The notes: a model not told the origin generated them from the sequence alone. 45,783 bases of DNA from an uncultured Pseudoxanthomonas sp. (GCA_937975725.1 CALJUL010000089.1:1-45783), one strand, 5' to 3'. Positions 1 to 8,860 are shown, counted from the first letter of the stretch. Numbers and translations are program-made.

Positions 1-1
1 C

Positions 2-94
2 ATCAAGACCATGCGCGACACCGGCCGCGACATGCAGGACAAGTACAAGGAAACCAGCCGCGGCGGCCTGGCGGTCAACGTCATCGAGTGCTGA
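2..94 (+). CDS. sdaA: L-serine ammonia-lyase (serine dehydratase), C-terminal end only
   Basis: Only the last 30 codons and the TGA stop lie in the window. The peptide ends in KYKETSRGGLAVNVIEC, which matches the conserved C-terminal tail of the iron-sulfur L-serine dehydratases (SdaA/SdaB family). These enzymes deaminate serine to pyruvate and ammonia in the cytoplasm. The tail normally reaches into the active site and ends in a cysteine, as here. The start and all other domains are outside the window, so SdaA versus a paralogue cannot be decided. Confidence 0.85.
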   Translation: MKTMRDTGRDMQDKYKETSRGGLAVNVIEC

Positions 95-287
95 ACCCGC
101 CGGCCTGCAAGGAGCGCCTGCTCCCTCTGCACGGGCCGGACACCGCGCGCGCCGCGGCTTTTCGCCCTTATCCTTGCCGGCCGCACCGGGACGCCGGCCG
201 GGCCCGCCCTCCAGTCCCGCCGGGCCGGGCCGATACCGAGGACGGTGAATAGACTTACCGGAGGATCGCCTGTCCAGCCGAGCGGAC

Positions 288-3200
288 ATGGCCGGCCGCG
301 CCCCGGCTCGCTGGCGGCGCCGTCTGGCGGCGTGGTGCCTGCCCCTGCTGGGCGGGATGGCGCTGCTTTGCCCTTCCGCGCACGCGCTCGACCCCGGCAA
401 GGCCTTCCACCACTACGTGCGCAATAGCTGGTCGCTGGAGCAAGGGCTGCCGCAGTTGAGCGTGCTGGCGATCGCCCAGGACCGGCCGGGCTACCTGTGG
501 TTCGGCACCCAGGCCGGGCTGAGCCGCTTCGACGGCGCGCGCTTCACCAACTACGACCTGGACACCACCCCGGAGCTTCCCAGTACCTGGATCCAGGCCT
601 TGCAAACCGACCGCGAAGGCCGGCTGTGGATCGGCACGCCGCAGGGGATGGCGGTGCGCGACGGCCACCGCTTCGCCCGCATCCCGCTGGCCGAGGACGA
701 AGCGCCGGGGGTGGTGGAGATCAACGCATTTGCCCTGGACGCCGGCGGGCGGCTGCGGGTGGCCGCCAACCGCGGGGTGATGGAAGTCGAAGGCGGCCGC
801 CTGCGCACCCTGCACGCGCTGTCCGGCCAGGGCGCGCTGTCGCTGCTGGCCGATGCCGGCGATCGCCTGTGGGTCGGCAGCGAGGGCGCCGTGTACATGA
901 TCGGGCGTCGCGGCAGCGAGCGCCTGGCGCTGCCCGCGGACGCCGCGGCCGCCAGCGTCACCGCACTGGCCCGCCACGCCGGCCTGCTGTGGGCCGGCAG
1001 CAGCGAGGGCCTGTTCGTGCTGGACCAGGGCCAGTGGCGCCGGCACGGCGAGGACGACCTGGCCAGGACCGGCATCGACGCGCTGTACCAGGACCGGGAC
1101 GGCAACCTGTGGGTGGGCACCAACGCCGTCTTCTACCGCCTGCAGGGTGGGCGGGTGGCCGAGCGCATCACCGCCGCCGGACCGCTGGCGGAGATCCGCG
1201 CGCTCTACGAGGACCGCGAGGCCAACCTGTGGCTCGGCAGCAGCAACGAGGGCGTCAGCCGCGTCTGGAACGGCTGGACCCGCCGCTACAGCAAGACCGA
1301 AGGCCTGGAGAACCCGCTGCTGTGGTCGGTGGCCACCGATCCGCAGGGCCGCATCTGGACCGGCGGCGACGGCGGCGTGAGCGTGCTGGAAAACGGGCGC
1401 TTCCGGACCGTCGTCGCCAGCCGCGAACTGCCCGACGCGGCCGCCTACAGCCTGCTGCCCGAGGACGGCCAGACCTGGATCGGCACCCGCAACGGCGCCG
1501 CTCTCTACCGCGACGGGCGCCTGCAACGCCCCGCTGCGCTGGCCGGTATGGCCTCGGCGCAGGTCAACGGCATCTACCGCGACCGCGAGGGGCGGCTGTG
1601 GTTCGCCACCAGCAAGGGACTGTTCCGCCGCGACGGCGACGGACCGCTGCGCCATTACGGCCAGCCCGCCGGCCTGCGCGACCCGCGCGTGCGCGTGCTG
1701 CAGCAGACGCGCTCCGGGCGCCTGCTGGTCGGCACCCAGAGCGGCCTGTACGAATTCGCCGACGAACGCCTGCAGCCGATCCCCTTCGCCGGCACCGGCC
1801 TGGACGCGCCGCACGTCACCGCGCTGCACGAACTCCCGGGCGGCCAGTGGCTGGTCGGCGTGCTGTCGGAGGAAGCCATGCTGCTGTTCGACGGCGCGCG
1901 CTGGACGCGCCTGGACAAGACGCGCGGCATCCCGGTCAACGCGCCGTTCTTCTTCGGCGAGGACGACAGCGGCCACCTCTGGGTCGGCGGCCTGCGCGGC
2001 ATCTACCGCGCCGACATCGCCGACCTGCTCGCAGCCACCACCGACCCTGCGCGCAAAGTGACGGTGCGCACCCTGCTCAACGAACGCGGCGACCGCCACG
2101 GCGGCCAGAAGGGCGACTGCTGCAACGGCGCCGGCAACAGCCGCGGCTTCATGCTCGACCACGCCATCTGGCTGCCCACTCGCGACGGCATCGTGGCGAT
2201 GGACACCGAGCAGCCGCTGGACAACGACTACGTGCCCGAATCGGTGATCGAACGCGTCCAGGTCAACGACCGCTGGCGGCTGGCCGACAAAGGCCACTGG
2301 TCGCTGCCGCGCGGCGCGCGCGACCTGCGCTTCGAATTCACCACCCTGAGCTTCCAGGCGTCCGACCACATCGACATCCGCTACCGCCTGGCCGGCTACG
2401 ACGACGACTGGAAGCTGCTGGAGGACCCGCACCAGCGCAGCGCCACCTACACCAACCTGCCCGCCGGCGAATACGTGTTCGAAGTGCTGGGCACCAACAA
2501 CAGCGGCGTCTCCGGCCGCACCGCGGCGCGGCTGCCGTTCGCCATCGCGCCCTACTTCTACGAAAGCGCCTGGTTCTACGCATTACTGGTGGCGGCGCTG
2601 CCGGTGCTGGTGCTGCTGTCCAACCGCTGGCTGCTGCGCCGGCACCGGCACCGGCGCGCGGCGCTGGAGAAGCTGGTGCAGCAGCGCACGCTGGACCTGC
2701 AACAGGCCAACCAGCGGCTGGAGGCCATCAGCCTCACCGATCCGCTGACCGGCCTGCACAACCGCCGCTACCTGGCGCAGCAACTGCCGGCGGACATCGC
2801 CTACTACCGGCGCGACCCGGCCTTCGCCGCGGGCCAGGACGTGGTCACCTTCGCGCTGATCGACATCGACCATTTCAAGGCGATCAACGACGGCCACGGC
2901 CACCAGGCCGGCGACCAGGTCCTGCAGGAAGTGGCGCGGCGCCTGCGCGCGCTGACCCGCGAAGGCGACTACGTGGTGCGCTGGGGCGGCGAGGAATTCC
3001 TGCTGGTGTTCCGGCCGATGCCGCGCTGCGAGTTGTCGGTGCTGGGCCACCGCATCTGCTCCTCCATCGCCGCCCTGCCCTACGACACCGGCAACGGGAC
3101 GCTGCGGGTGACCGCCTCGCTCGGGCTGATCGGCTATCCACCGTTCGCGCTGTCGCCGGAACTGCTGGGCTGGGAGCAGATGGTGTCGCTGGCCGACCGC

Positions 3201-3359
3201 GCGCTCTACATCGTCAAAGAACACGGCCGCAACGGCTGGGCACGCTACGAGGCCACCGCGGTGCCGCTGCCGGGAATCGGCGACGAGGCGCTGCGGCGCG
3301 ACCCGGCGCAACTGGTCCGCCTGGGCTGCCTGCGCCTGGACGGCCCCTACCATCCCTGA
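288..3359 (+). CDS. Two-component-type beta-propeller sensor with Y_Y_Y domain and C-terminal GGDEF diguanylate cyclase
   Basis: The product is 1023 aa. Residues 1-33 form a signal peptide (positive N-terminus, hydrophobic core, AHA end). Residues ~40-620 hold repeated propeller blades of the Reg_prop type, such as GYLWFGTQAGLSRFDG, RLWIGTPQGM and NLWVGTN. A Y_Y_Y domain follows at ~665-755 (RYRLAGYDDDW, TYTNLPAGEY). One transmembrane helix lies near 765-783, then a short coiled coil, then a GGDEF domain starting at LTDPLTGLHNRRYL. The catalytic motif is GGEEF at 900-904, and an RxxD product-inhibition site (REGD, 891-894) lies five residues before it. I infer a periplasmic ligand sensor that makes cyclic di-GMP in the cytoplasm. 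The ligand is unknown. A GGAGG lies about 24 nt upstream of the ATG, so the start is probable rather than certain. Confidence 0.9.
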   Translation: MAGRAPARWRRRLAAWCLPLLGGMALLCPSAHALDPGKAFHHYVRNSWSLEQGLPQLSVLAIAQDRPGYLWFGTQAGLSRFDGARFTNYDLDTTPELPSTWIQALQTDREGRLWIGTPQGMAVRDGHRFARIPLAEDEAPGVVEINAFALDAGGRLRVAANRGVMEVEGGRLRTLHALSGQGALSLLADAGDRLWVGSEGAVYMIGRRGSERLALPADAAAASVTALARHAGLLWAGSSEGLFVLDQGQWRRHGEDDLARTGIDALYQDRDGNLWVGTNAVFYRLQGGRVAERITAAGPLAEIRALYEDREANLWLGSSNEGVSRVWNGWTRRYSKTEGLENPLLWSVATDPQGRIWTGGDGGVSVLENGRFRTVVASRELPDAAAYSLLPEDGQTWIGTRNGAALYRDGRLQRPAALAGMASAQVNGIYRDREGRLWFATSKGLFRRDGDGPLRHYGQPAGLRDPRVRVLQQTRSGRLLVGTQSGLYEFADERLQPIPFAGTGLDAPHVTALHELPGGQWLVGVLSEEAMLLFDGARWTRLDKTRGIPVNAPFFFGEDDSGHLWVGGLRGIYRADIADLLAATTDPARKVTVRTLLNERGDRHGGQKGDCCNGAGNSRGFMLDHAIWLPTRDGIVAMDTEQPLDNDYVPESVIERVQVNDRWRLADKGHWSLPRGARDLRFEFTTLSFQASDHIDIRYRLAGYDDDWKLLEDPHQRSATYTNLPAGEYVFEVLGTNNSGVSGRTAARLPFAIAPYFYESAWFYALLVAALPVLVLLSNRWLLRRHRHRRAALEKLVQQRTLDLQQANQRLEAISLTDPLTGLHNRRYLAQQLPADIAYYRRDPAFAAGQDVVTFALIDIDHFKAINDGHGHQAGDQVLQEVARRLRALTREGDYVVRWGGEEFLLVFRPMPRCELSVLGHRICSSIAALPYDTGNGTLRVTASLGLIGYPPFALSPELLGWEQMVSLADRALYIVKEHGRNGWARYEATAVPLPGIGDEALRRDPAQLVRLGCLRLDGPYHP

Positions 3360-3462
3360 CGCGGCGGCGCCCGGCGCGCGCATCGCCACGCATCACAAAA
3401 GCGACGCCGGCGCGGATCGGCTTATGATCGGGCGGTCGCGACTTCCTGCGGAGTATTCCGGC

Positions 3463-4983
3463 ATGACGTTCAAGCCTTCGCGCCGTTCCCTGCTCAAGCA
3501 CCTGGGCGCGGGCGCCGCCGCGGCGGCCGCGCCCGCGCTGTTCGCCGGCTGCGCGCCGGCGATGGTGCGCAACCGCGCCGCGCGCCGGCCGAACATCGTG
3601 TTCATCATGACCGACGACCACGCGCGCTCGGCCATGAGCCTGTACGGCAACCGCATCCTCGCCACGCCCAGCCTGGACCGGATCGGCAACGAGGGCCTGC
3701 GCCTGGACCAGGCGTTCGTCACCAATGCGCTGTGCCTGCCCAGCCGCGCGACCTTCCTGACCGGGCAGTACTCGCACGTGCACGGCATGCGCACCAACGG
3801 CGAGGATTCCGGCTTCACCGCCGAACCGCCGCTGCACAACGCGCAGACCTGGCCGATCCTGCTGGGCGCGCGCGGCTACCACACCGGCATGGTCGGCAAG
3901 TGGCACATCAACACGCCGCCGCAGGGCTACGACTACACCGCGATGATCCGCGGCCAGGGCACCTACTTCGACCCGCCGATGTGGATCGGCGGACAGTGGC
4001 GGCCGCAACGCGGCCACACCGACGACGTGATCGGCGACCATGCCCTGCACTTCCTGCGCAACGCGCCGCGCGACAAGCCGTTCGCCCTGCTCTACCAGTT
4101 CAAGGCGCCGCACCGCGACTGGAACCCCGCACCGCGCTTCCGCACGCGCTTCGAGGACGTGGAGATCCCGCTGCCGGCGAGCTTCGGCGAGCCGATGGAG
4201 GCGCGCTCGCAGGCGGTACGCGGCACGATGATGCGGATCGCCGAGATGCCGGACTTCCGTCGCGGCGGTACGCCCGGCGGGCCGCAGGGCGAAGCGCTGG
4301 CGCGCGCCAACTTCCAGCAGTTCATGCGCAACTACTACCGCGTGCTGCTGGGCGTGGACGAGAACGTCGGCCGGGTGCTCGACTACTTGGACCGCGAAGG
4401 CCTGGCCGAGGACACCCTGGTGGTCTACACCACCGACAACGGGTTCTTCCTCGGCGAGCACGGCCTGTTCGACAAGCGGCTGATGTACGAACCGGCCATC
4501 CGCATCCCGATGCTGTTGCGCTGGCCCGGCGGCATCGCGCCCGGGCGCGTGGATGGCGACCACTTCGCGCTCAACATCGACCTGGCACCGACTCTGCTGG
4601 AACTGGGCGGCGCGCCGGTGCCCGACGCGATGCAGGGCGACAGTTGGAAACCGCTGGTCGAAGACCGCGCGGCGGCGTGGCGCCAGGACTTCCTCTACCA
4701 GTACTACGAATACCCCGGCGTGCACTGCGTGCGCCCGCACCGCGGCGTGCGCGACGCGCGCTGGAAGCTGATCGAGTTCTGGCGCGAGCCACGCGAGTAC
4801 GAGCTGTACGACCTGGTCAGCGACCCGGACGAACAGCGCAACCTGGCCGCCGACCCCGCGCACGCGGAGGTGCTCGCGCGGCTGCGCCTGCGCCTGGCCG
4901 AACTGCGCCGCCAGTACGGCGACCACGACCCCGACGATTACCTGCCCGAGCAGCAGGCGCCGCAGGAGTGCCATTACGGTTGA
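3463..4983 (+). CDS. Tat-exported sulfatase (possible lipoprotein)
   Basis: The product is 506 aa from the ATG chosen here, which follows a TGCGGAG ribosome-binding site. An in-frame ATG at 3424 would add 13 residues ahead of the signal and looks less natural. The N-terminus SRRSLLK followed by an alanine-rich core is a twin-arginine signal. LFAGC ending at Cys30 could be a lipobox. The type I sulfatase core is clear: metal-binding PNIVFIMTDDH, then CLPSRATFLTG, in which Cys91 is the residue converted to formylglycine, then GKWHI and TDNGFFLGEHG. The ending (YELYDLVSDPDEQRNLA) is usual for the family. It should hydrolyse a sulfate ester outside the cytoplasm. The substrate is not readable from sequence. 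A TATGAT -10-like box sits at 3423-3428, so it may be transcribed apart from the cyclase gene upstream. Confidence 0.9.
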   Translation: MTFKPSRRSLLKHLGAGAAAAAAPALFAGCAPAMVRNRAARRPNIVFIMTDDHARSAMSLYGNRILATPSLDRIGNEGLRLDQAFVTNALCLPSRATFLTGQYSHVHGMRTNGEDSGFTAEPPLHNAQTWPILLGARGYHTGMVGKWHINTPPQGYDYTAMIRGQGTYFDPPMWIGGQWRPQRGHTDDVIGDHALHFLRNAPRDKPFALLYQFKAPHRDWNPAPRFRTRFEDVEIPLPASFGEPMEARSQAVRGTMMRIAEMPDFRRGGTPGGPQGEALARANFQQFMRNYYRVLLGVDENVGRVLDYLDREGLAEDTLVVYTTDNGFFLGEHGLFDKRLMYEPAIRIPMLLRWPGGIAPGRVDGDHFALNIDLAPTLLELGGAPVPDAMQGDSWKPLVEDRAAAWRQDFLYQYYEYPGVHCVRPHRGVRDARWKLIEFWREPREYELYDLVSDPDEQRNLAADPAHAEVLARLRLRLAELRRQYGDHDPDDYLPEQQAPQECHYG

Positions 4984-5307
4984 GCCGGATCGCACTGGGA
5001 GCCGATGCCGGTTGGCGGGTGGCGATTGCGGGCTTGTGAGTCCGATGGTTCGTGTTTGCCATCGCCCCGGCCTTCCCCATTGGCGGAGAGGAGCGGTTTG
5101 CAGTGGATGCTGTATTGCCGCGGCTGCGTGTTGTCCTGCGCGGCGCGCAACATCACTTCATGGCATGGCGGTGACGGCGCAAGCGGTTGGCTGCATAGTC
5201 TCACAGGGATCGGCGCGCGGCGGGCAGGCCGCGATGCGCACGCATCGCCGCTCAAGCGCATGCGCCAGGCGACGCGGGATGATGCACAGGATGGAGCGGA
5301 TGCAGCG
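4984..5307. other. Convergent intergenic region, nothing recognised
   Basis: These 324 bases separate the 3' ends of the sulfatase gene (plus strand) and hom (minus strand). I see no hairpin with a T-run, no tRNA-like fold and no credible reading frame. The short frames that cross it run into the opposite strand of hom. Confidence 0.5.
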
Positions 5308-6381
5308 TCAGGCGATGGCCAGCACGTCGTCGATCAGACCGGCCGCGGTGACTTCCGCGCCGGCGCCCGGTCCCTGCACCACCAGCGGTTGCTCGGGGTA
5401 GCGGTCGCTGTAGATCGCCACCCGGTTGTCGGTGCCGGCGCCCGCGCATAGCGGGTGGTCCTGCGGCAGCACTTGCAGGCCCACGCTCGCGCGCTCGCCG
5501 TCGAAGCGGCCGACGAAGCGCAGCCGGGCGCCGTGCCGGTGCGCCTCCTTGAAGCGCGCCGACAGCGGCGCGTCCAATTGTGGGAGCGCCACGTCCAGGC
5601 CGGCCAGCGGCACGTCGGCCAACGCTGGCGGCACCAGCGATTCCACCCGTACGTCCTCGGCTTGCAGAGCTTGGCCCGCGGCGCGCGCCAGGATCAGCAG
5701 CTTGCGGCGCACGTCCTCGCCGGACAGGTCGATGCGCGGGTCGGGTTCGGTGTAGCCCGCCTGCCGCGCCTGCCGCACGAAGCCGGAGAACGGCCGCATG
5801 CCGTCGTAGTGGTTGAACAGCCAGGCCAGCGAGCCGGACAGCACGCCTTCGACACGGTGGATGCGGTCGCCGCCGGCGACCAGCGCGCGCAGGCTGCGCA
5901 GCAACGGCAGGCCGGCGCCGACGGTGGCGGCGTCGCCGTAGCGCGCGCCGGAATCGGCGCAGGCGCGGGCGATGGCCTGCGCGCGCGACCAGGCCGCGCC
6001 CGTACCCAGCTTGTTGGCCGTGACCACGTGCACACCGCGCGCCAGCCATTCGGCGTGCCAGTCGGCGACCGCTTCGCTGGCGGTGGCGTCGACCACGATG
6101 TCGCCGGCGTGCAGCGCTTCGCCCTCGGCCCACGGCGGCAGGCCGTCGGCGGGCCGGGCGCACGCGCGGTTGGCGGCGGCCAGCGCCGCTTCCGGGCCTG
6201 CTTCGTCGCAGGGCTGCAACGCGCGCGAATTCGACAGCCAGGCCAGCGGCGGCAGCGGCACGCCGCGCGCCAGCAGGCGCTGGTGGCGGGCCACGAAGGC
6301 ACCGCCCACCACGCCCGTGCCCAGCAGCGCCAGTCGCGGTCCGGGCCGCCGGGCAGCCGACAGCCGGACCACGCTGCTCAT
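5308..6381 (-). CDS. hom: Homoserine dehydrogenase (monofunctional, no ACT domain)
   Basis: The product is 357 aa. It reduces aspartate semialdehyde to homoserine with NAD(P)H, the branch point to methionine and threonine. The nucleotide-binding loop is GTGVVGG (21-27). VTANKLG and the catalytic-domain segments GVLSGSLAWLFN and EPDPRIDLSGEDVRRKLLIL resemble the dehydrogenase half of bifunctional ThrA/MetL. There is no aspartokinase part and no C-terminal ACT domain, so allosteric control by threonine is unlikely. The ATG at 6381 overlaps the metB stop (ATGA), so it is the last gene of the metX-metB-hom operon. It should share SAM control with metX. The open frame extends upstream through metB, but only this start fits the family. 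Confidence 0.93.
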   Translation of the reverse strand: MSSVVRLSAARRPGPRLALLGTGVVGGAFVARHQRLLARGVPLPPLAWLSNSRALQPCDEAGPEAALAAANRACARPADGLPPWAEGEALHAGDIVVDATASEAVADWHAEWLARGVHVVTANKLGTGAAWSRAQAIARACADSGARYGDAATVGAGLPLLRSLRALVAGGDRIHRVEGVLSGSLAWLFNHYDGMRPFSGFVRQARQAGYTEPDPRIDLSGEDVRRKLLILARAAGQALQAEDVRVESLVPPALADVPLAGLDVALPQLDAPLSARFKEAHRHGARLRFVGRFDGERASVGLQVLPQDHPLCAGAGTDNRVAIYSDRYPEQPLVVQGPGAGAEVTAAGLIDDVLAIA

Positions 6382-7607
6382 GCGTCGGCGAGCTTGCGCG
6401 CGTGCTCGGACTCGGCCGCCGCCGTGGCGGCGCGCTCCAGCGCGGCGCCCAGGTCGGCCAGCAGGTCGTCGCCGGCCTCGATGCCCACCGACAGCCGCAG
6501 CAGGCCGTCGGAGATGCCGGCCTTGGCGCGCGCCTCCGGCGTCATCGCCGCGTGGGTCATGGTGGCCGGGTGCGCGACCAGGCTTTCCACGCCACCCAGC
6601 GATTCGGCCAGGGTGAAGTAGCGCAGGCCCTCGATGAAGGCGCGCACTTCGTCCACGCCGCCGGCCAGCTCGAACGAGATCATCGCGCCGAAGCCCTTCT
6701 GTTGGCGTGCGGCCAGGGCATGGCCCGGGTGCGATTCCAGGCCGGGGAAATACACCTTCGACACCGCCGGGTGCGCGTCCAGCAGCGCGGCGATGGCGGT
6801 GGCGTTCTCCTGGTGCGCGCGCAGGCGCGCGTCCAGCGTGCGCAGGCCGCGCAGGGTCAGGAAGCTGTCGAACGGCGAGCCGGTCAGGCCAAGCGCGTTG
6901 GCCCACCACACCAGTTGCTGGTGGGTCTCCGCGTCGCGCGCCACCACGGCACCGCCGACCACGTCGCTGTGGCCGTTGATGTACTTGGTGGTGGAATGCA
7001 GCACCACGTCGGCGCCGAAGGCGATCGGCGTCTGCAGGGCGGGCGACAGGAAGGTGTTGTCCACCACCGCCAGCGCGCCGGCCTTGTGCGCGGCGTCGAT
7101 GACGAAGCGCAGGTCGGTGATGCGCAGCAGCGGGTTGGAGGGCGTCTCGACCAGCACCAGCTTGGGCGATTGCGCCAGCGCGTCGGCCAGCGAGCGCGGG
7201 TCGGTCAGGTCGGCGGTGATGAGCTCGAAGTGGCCCTTCTTCGCCAGCGCGTTGAACAGGCGCCAGCTACCGCCGTAGGCGTCGTGCGGCACCACCAGAC
7301 GGTCGCCCGGCTCCAGCAGCGCGTTCAGCACCAGGGTGATGGCGCCCATGCCGGTGGCGGTGATCACCGCGCCGGCGCCGCCTTCCAGTTCGGCCAGCGC
7401 CTCGGCCAGCAGGTCGCGGGTGGGGTTGCCGCTGCGGGTGTAGTCGTATTCGCGCTTCTGCGCGAAGCCGGCGAAGCTGAAGTTGGACGACAGCACGATC
7501 GGCGGCGTCACCGCGCCGTAGGCGGTGTCGCGGTCGATGCCGGCGCGCACGGCGGCGGTGGCGGGGCTGCAGGGGGCGTCGGCGGCGGACGGGGTGTGGG
7601 TGCTCAT
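6378..7607 (-). CDS. metB: Cystathionine gamma-synthase / O-succinylhomoserine (thiol)-lyase family, PLP enzyme
   Basis: The product is 409 aa, the usual size for Cys/Met-metabolism PLP enzymes. Residue Lys208 in STTKYINGHSD is the Schiff-base lysine. Other family motifs are DYTRSGNPTRDLL, TATGMGAI, VVPHDAYGGS, VETPSNPLLRI, VVDNTFLSP and ESLGGVESLVAHPATMTH. It acts on an acylated homoserine (or serine) from MetX, replacing the acyl group with cysteine or sulfide. Sequence alone does not separate cystathionine gamma-synthase from direct sulfhydrylation or a cystathionine gamma-lyase-like role. Both junctions are ATGA overlaps (with metX at 7604-7607 and hom at 6378-6381), so translation is probably coupled. 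Confidence 0.92.
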   Translation of the reverse strand: MSTHTPSAADAPCSPATAAVRAGIDRDTAYGAVTPPIVLSSNFSFAGFAQKREYDYTRSGNPTRDLLAEALAELEGGAGAVITATGMGAITLVLNALLEPGDRLVVPHDAYGGSWRLFNALAKKGHFELITADLTDPRSLADALAQSPKLVLVETPSNPLLRITDLRFVIDAAHKAGALAVVDNTFLSPALQTPIAFGADVVLHSTTKYINGHSDVVGGAVVARDAETHQQLVWWANALGLTGSPFDSFLTLRGLRTLDARLRAHQENATAIAALLDAHPAVSKVYFPGLESHPGHALAARQQKGFGAMISFELAGGVDEVRAFIEGLRYFTLAESLGGVESLVAHPATMTHAAMTPEARAKAGISDGLLRLSVGIEAGDDLLADLGAALERAATAAAESEHARKLADA

Positions 7608-8647
7608 GCGTGGTCTCCGGCGGCGCGCAGGGCCGAGGCGAGGATGGAATCGATGCGGTCGGTTTCTTTCAGGAAAGCGTCGTGGCCGTAGGGCGAGCGC
7701 AGGACACGCAACTGCCCCAGCGTGCCCAGGCCCTCGACCAGCGCCACCGAATCGGACAGCGGCACCAGGCGATCGCCCTCCACCGCGACCACCAGGGTGG
7801 GCACGCGCACGTCGGCGGGGTCCACGCGGTGCAGGTCGATGGATTCGGACAGGCGCACGTAGGCGGTGACCGGGGTGCGCGCCACGTACTGCGCGCCGGC
7901 GGCGTCCAGGTAGTCCTCGGCGGCCACGCGCACGCGGCCGTTGACGATCTCCGCCGCGGTGTCGAAGCGCTCGCCGAATTCCTCCGGCGTGCGGTAGCTG
8001 AGCATGGCGAACTGGCGCGCCAGCGACAGCCCCTGGGCGTCGGCGCACTGCAACTGGCCCAGGGTCACCGCGCGCCGCTGCAGCGCGCGCCAGGCGGCGG
8101 CGTAGGGATGCGCGCGGTGGGCGCCGCTGACGGCGACCAGCTTCTTCAGCCGGTCGGGATGGCGCACGGCCAGTTGCAGGCCGACCAGCGCGCCGTAGGA
8201 ATAGCCGACGAAGGCGTGCAGGCGCGCGATGCCCAGCGCCGACAGCAGCTTGGCGATGGCGTCGGCCTGGTCGGCGGTGTCGATGGGCGCGTCCAGCCTG
8301 CCGTCGGCGCCGATGAAGTCGAACGCCAGCAACCGGCAGTGCGCCGGGTCCAGCGCGCGGTCCTGGCCGACCAGATCGTTGAGCCAGCCGGATTCGGGGA
8401 ACAGCGCGCTGGCGCGCAGGTGGCGGTGCGCGGAAATGCCGCCGGCCACGAACACCACCGGCGCGCCGGCCGGGCCCTGCACTTCGTAGCGCAGGGTCAG
8501 CGCGCGCGGGCCGGCGTGGCGCATCGCCAGCTCCACCACCACTTCGCCGCGGACGGCGCGCGGGGCGTCGTCCTGGTACAGGGGCACGTCGGCATACACC
8601 GGCGCGGAGGCGGTCTGCGGGCTGGGATGGGTGGCGGCGAAGCTCAT
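7604..8647 (-). CDS. metX: MetX-family acyltransferase (homoserine or serine O-succinyl/acetyltransferase)
   Basis: The product is 347 aa with an alpha/beta-hydrolase fold. The nucleophile is Ser150 in GYSYGA, with the acid in VEGDRLVPL and the histidine in YGHDAF. The first strand is VVFVAGGISAHRH. MetX enzymes acylate homoserine for methionine synthesis. I recall that MetX-like proteins of Xanthomonadales were reported to use succinyl-CoA, some of them acting on serine in a cysteine route, so the substrate should be left open. The S-box leader and the coupled homoserine dehydrogenase argue for methionine. The start at 8647 sits just downstream of the riboswitch and 8 nt after a GGAA. The long in-frame extension upstream is riboswitch and promoter DNA, not protein. 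Confidence 0.92.
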   Translation of the reverse strand: MSFAATHPSPQTASAPVYADVPLYQDDAPRAVRGEVVVELAMRHAGPRALTLRYEVQGPAGAPVVFVAGGISAHRHLRASALFPESGWLNDLVGQDRALDPAHCRLLAFDFIGADGRLDAPIDTADQADAIAKLLSALGIARLHAFVGYSYGALVGLQLAVRHPDRLKKLVAVSGAHRAHPYAAAWRALQRRAVTLGQLQCADAQGLSLARQFAMLSYRTPEEFGERFDTAAEIVNGRVRVAAEDYLDAAGAQYVARTPVTAYVRLSESIDLHRVDPADVRVPTLVVAVEGDRLVPLSDSVALVEGLGTLGQLRVLRSPYGHDAFLKETDRIDSILASALRAAGDHA

Positions 8648-8659
8648 CGTTCGGGTTCC

Positions 8660-8696
8660 GGTGGCGGTGTCCCTTGCGGGACGGGACTGCACCACC
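8660..8696 (-). promoter_or_regulatory. Candidate expression-platform hairpin of the S-box leader
   Basis: Between the aptamer and the metX start, the minus-strand transcript can form GTCCC-GCAA-GGGAC (8669-8682). Outside it, GGTGG pairs with CCACC (8696-8692 with 8664-8660). It ends right at the GGAA that could serve as the metX ribosome-binding site. There is no U-run, so control of translation initiation is more likely than transcription termination. This is inference from base pairing. Confidence 0.5.
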
Positions 8697-8740
8697 GAGC
8701 TTCGCGGAGCTCGCGTTCGCCGTGCTGGCACACGGTACGA

Positions 8741-8854
8741 ACCATCTTCCGGCAGACGCGAACGTCCCCGCAGGATTTGGCACCTACCACGGCGCTTGCG
8801 CGTCGCTGGCTGCCCCGGCTTCTTCGGGCCTGTCCCTCTGCCGGTCTCGATGGT
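8741..8854 (-). ncRNA. SAM-I (S-box) riboswitch aptamer controlling metX-metB-hom
   Basis: Read on the minus strand, all the S-box landmarks are in order. P1 is formed by ACCATC (8854-8849) and GATGGT (8746-8741). The kink-turn/P2 block is AGAGGGACAGGCCCGAAG followed by AAGCCGGGGCAGCC. A P3 hairpin follows. Then comes the pseudoknot and binding segment GGTGCCAAATCCTGC, P4 with a TTCG loop (GACG-TTCG-CGTC), and the closing GGAAGATGG. S-adenosylmethionine binding normally switches expression off. Its 5' end coincides with the transcription start predicted from the promoter at 8861-8889. It leads the metX-metB-hom operon, as expected for methionine genes. Confidence 0.95.
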
Positions 8855-8860
8855 GGGCGT

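Noticed and set aside
255..2432. 725-aa minus-strand open frame across the sensor gene
   Set aside because: It is antisense to a gene with clear domains. The composition (Ala/Val/Gln/His-rich, no motifs) is that of a GC-rich shadow frame.
3433..3453. REP-like GGTCGCGACTT match before the sulfatase gene
   Set aside because: Only 11 bases agree with the 21-base unit and the rest diverges. It may be chance or a decayed copy.
6382..6909. N-terminal extension of the homoserine dehydrogenase frame
   Set aside because: The extension is out-of-frame metB DNA. The ATGA overlap at 6378-6381 and family length fix the start.
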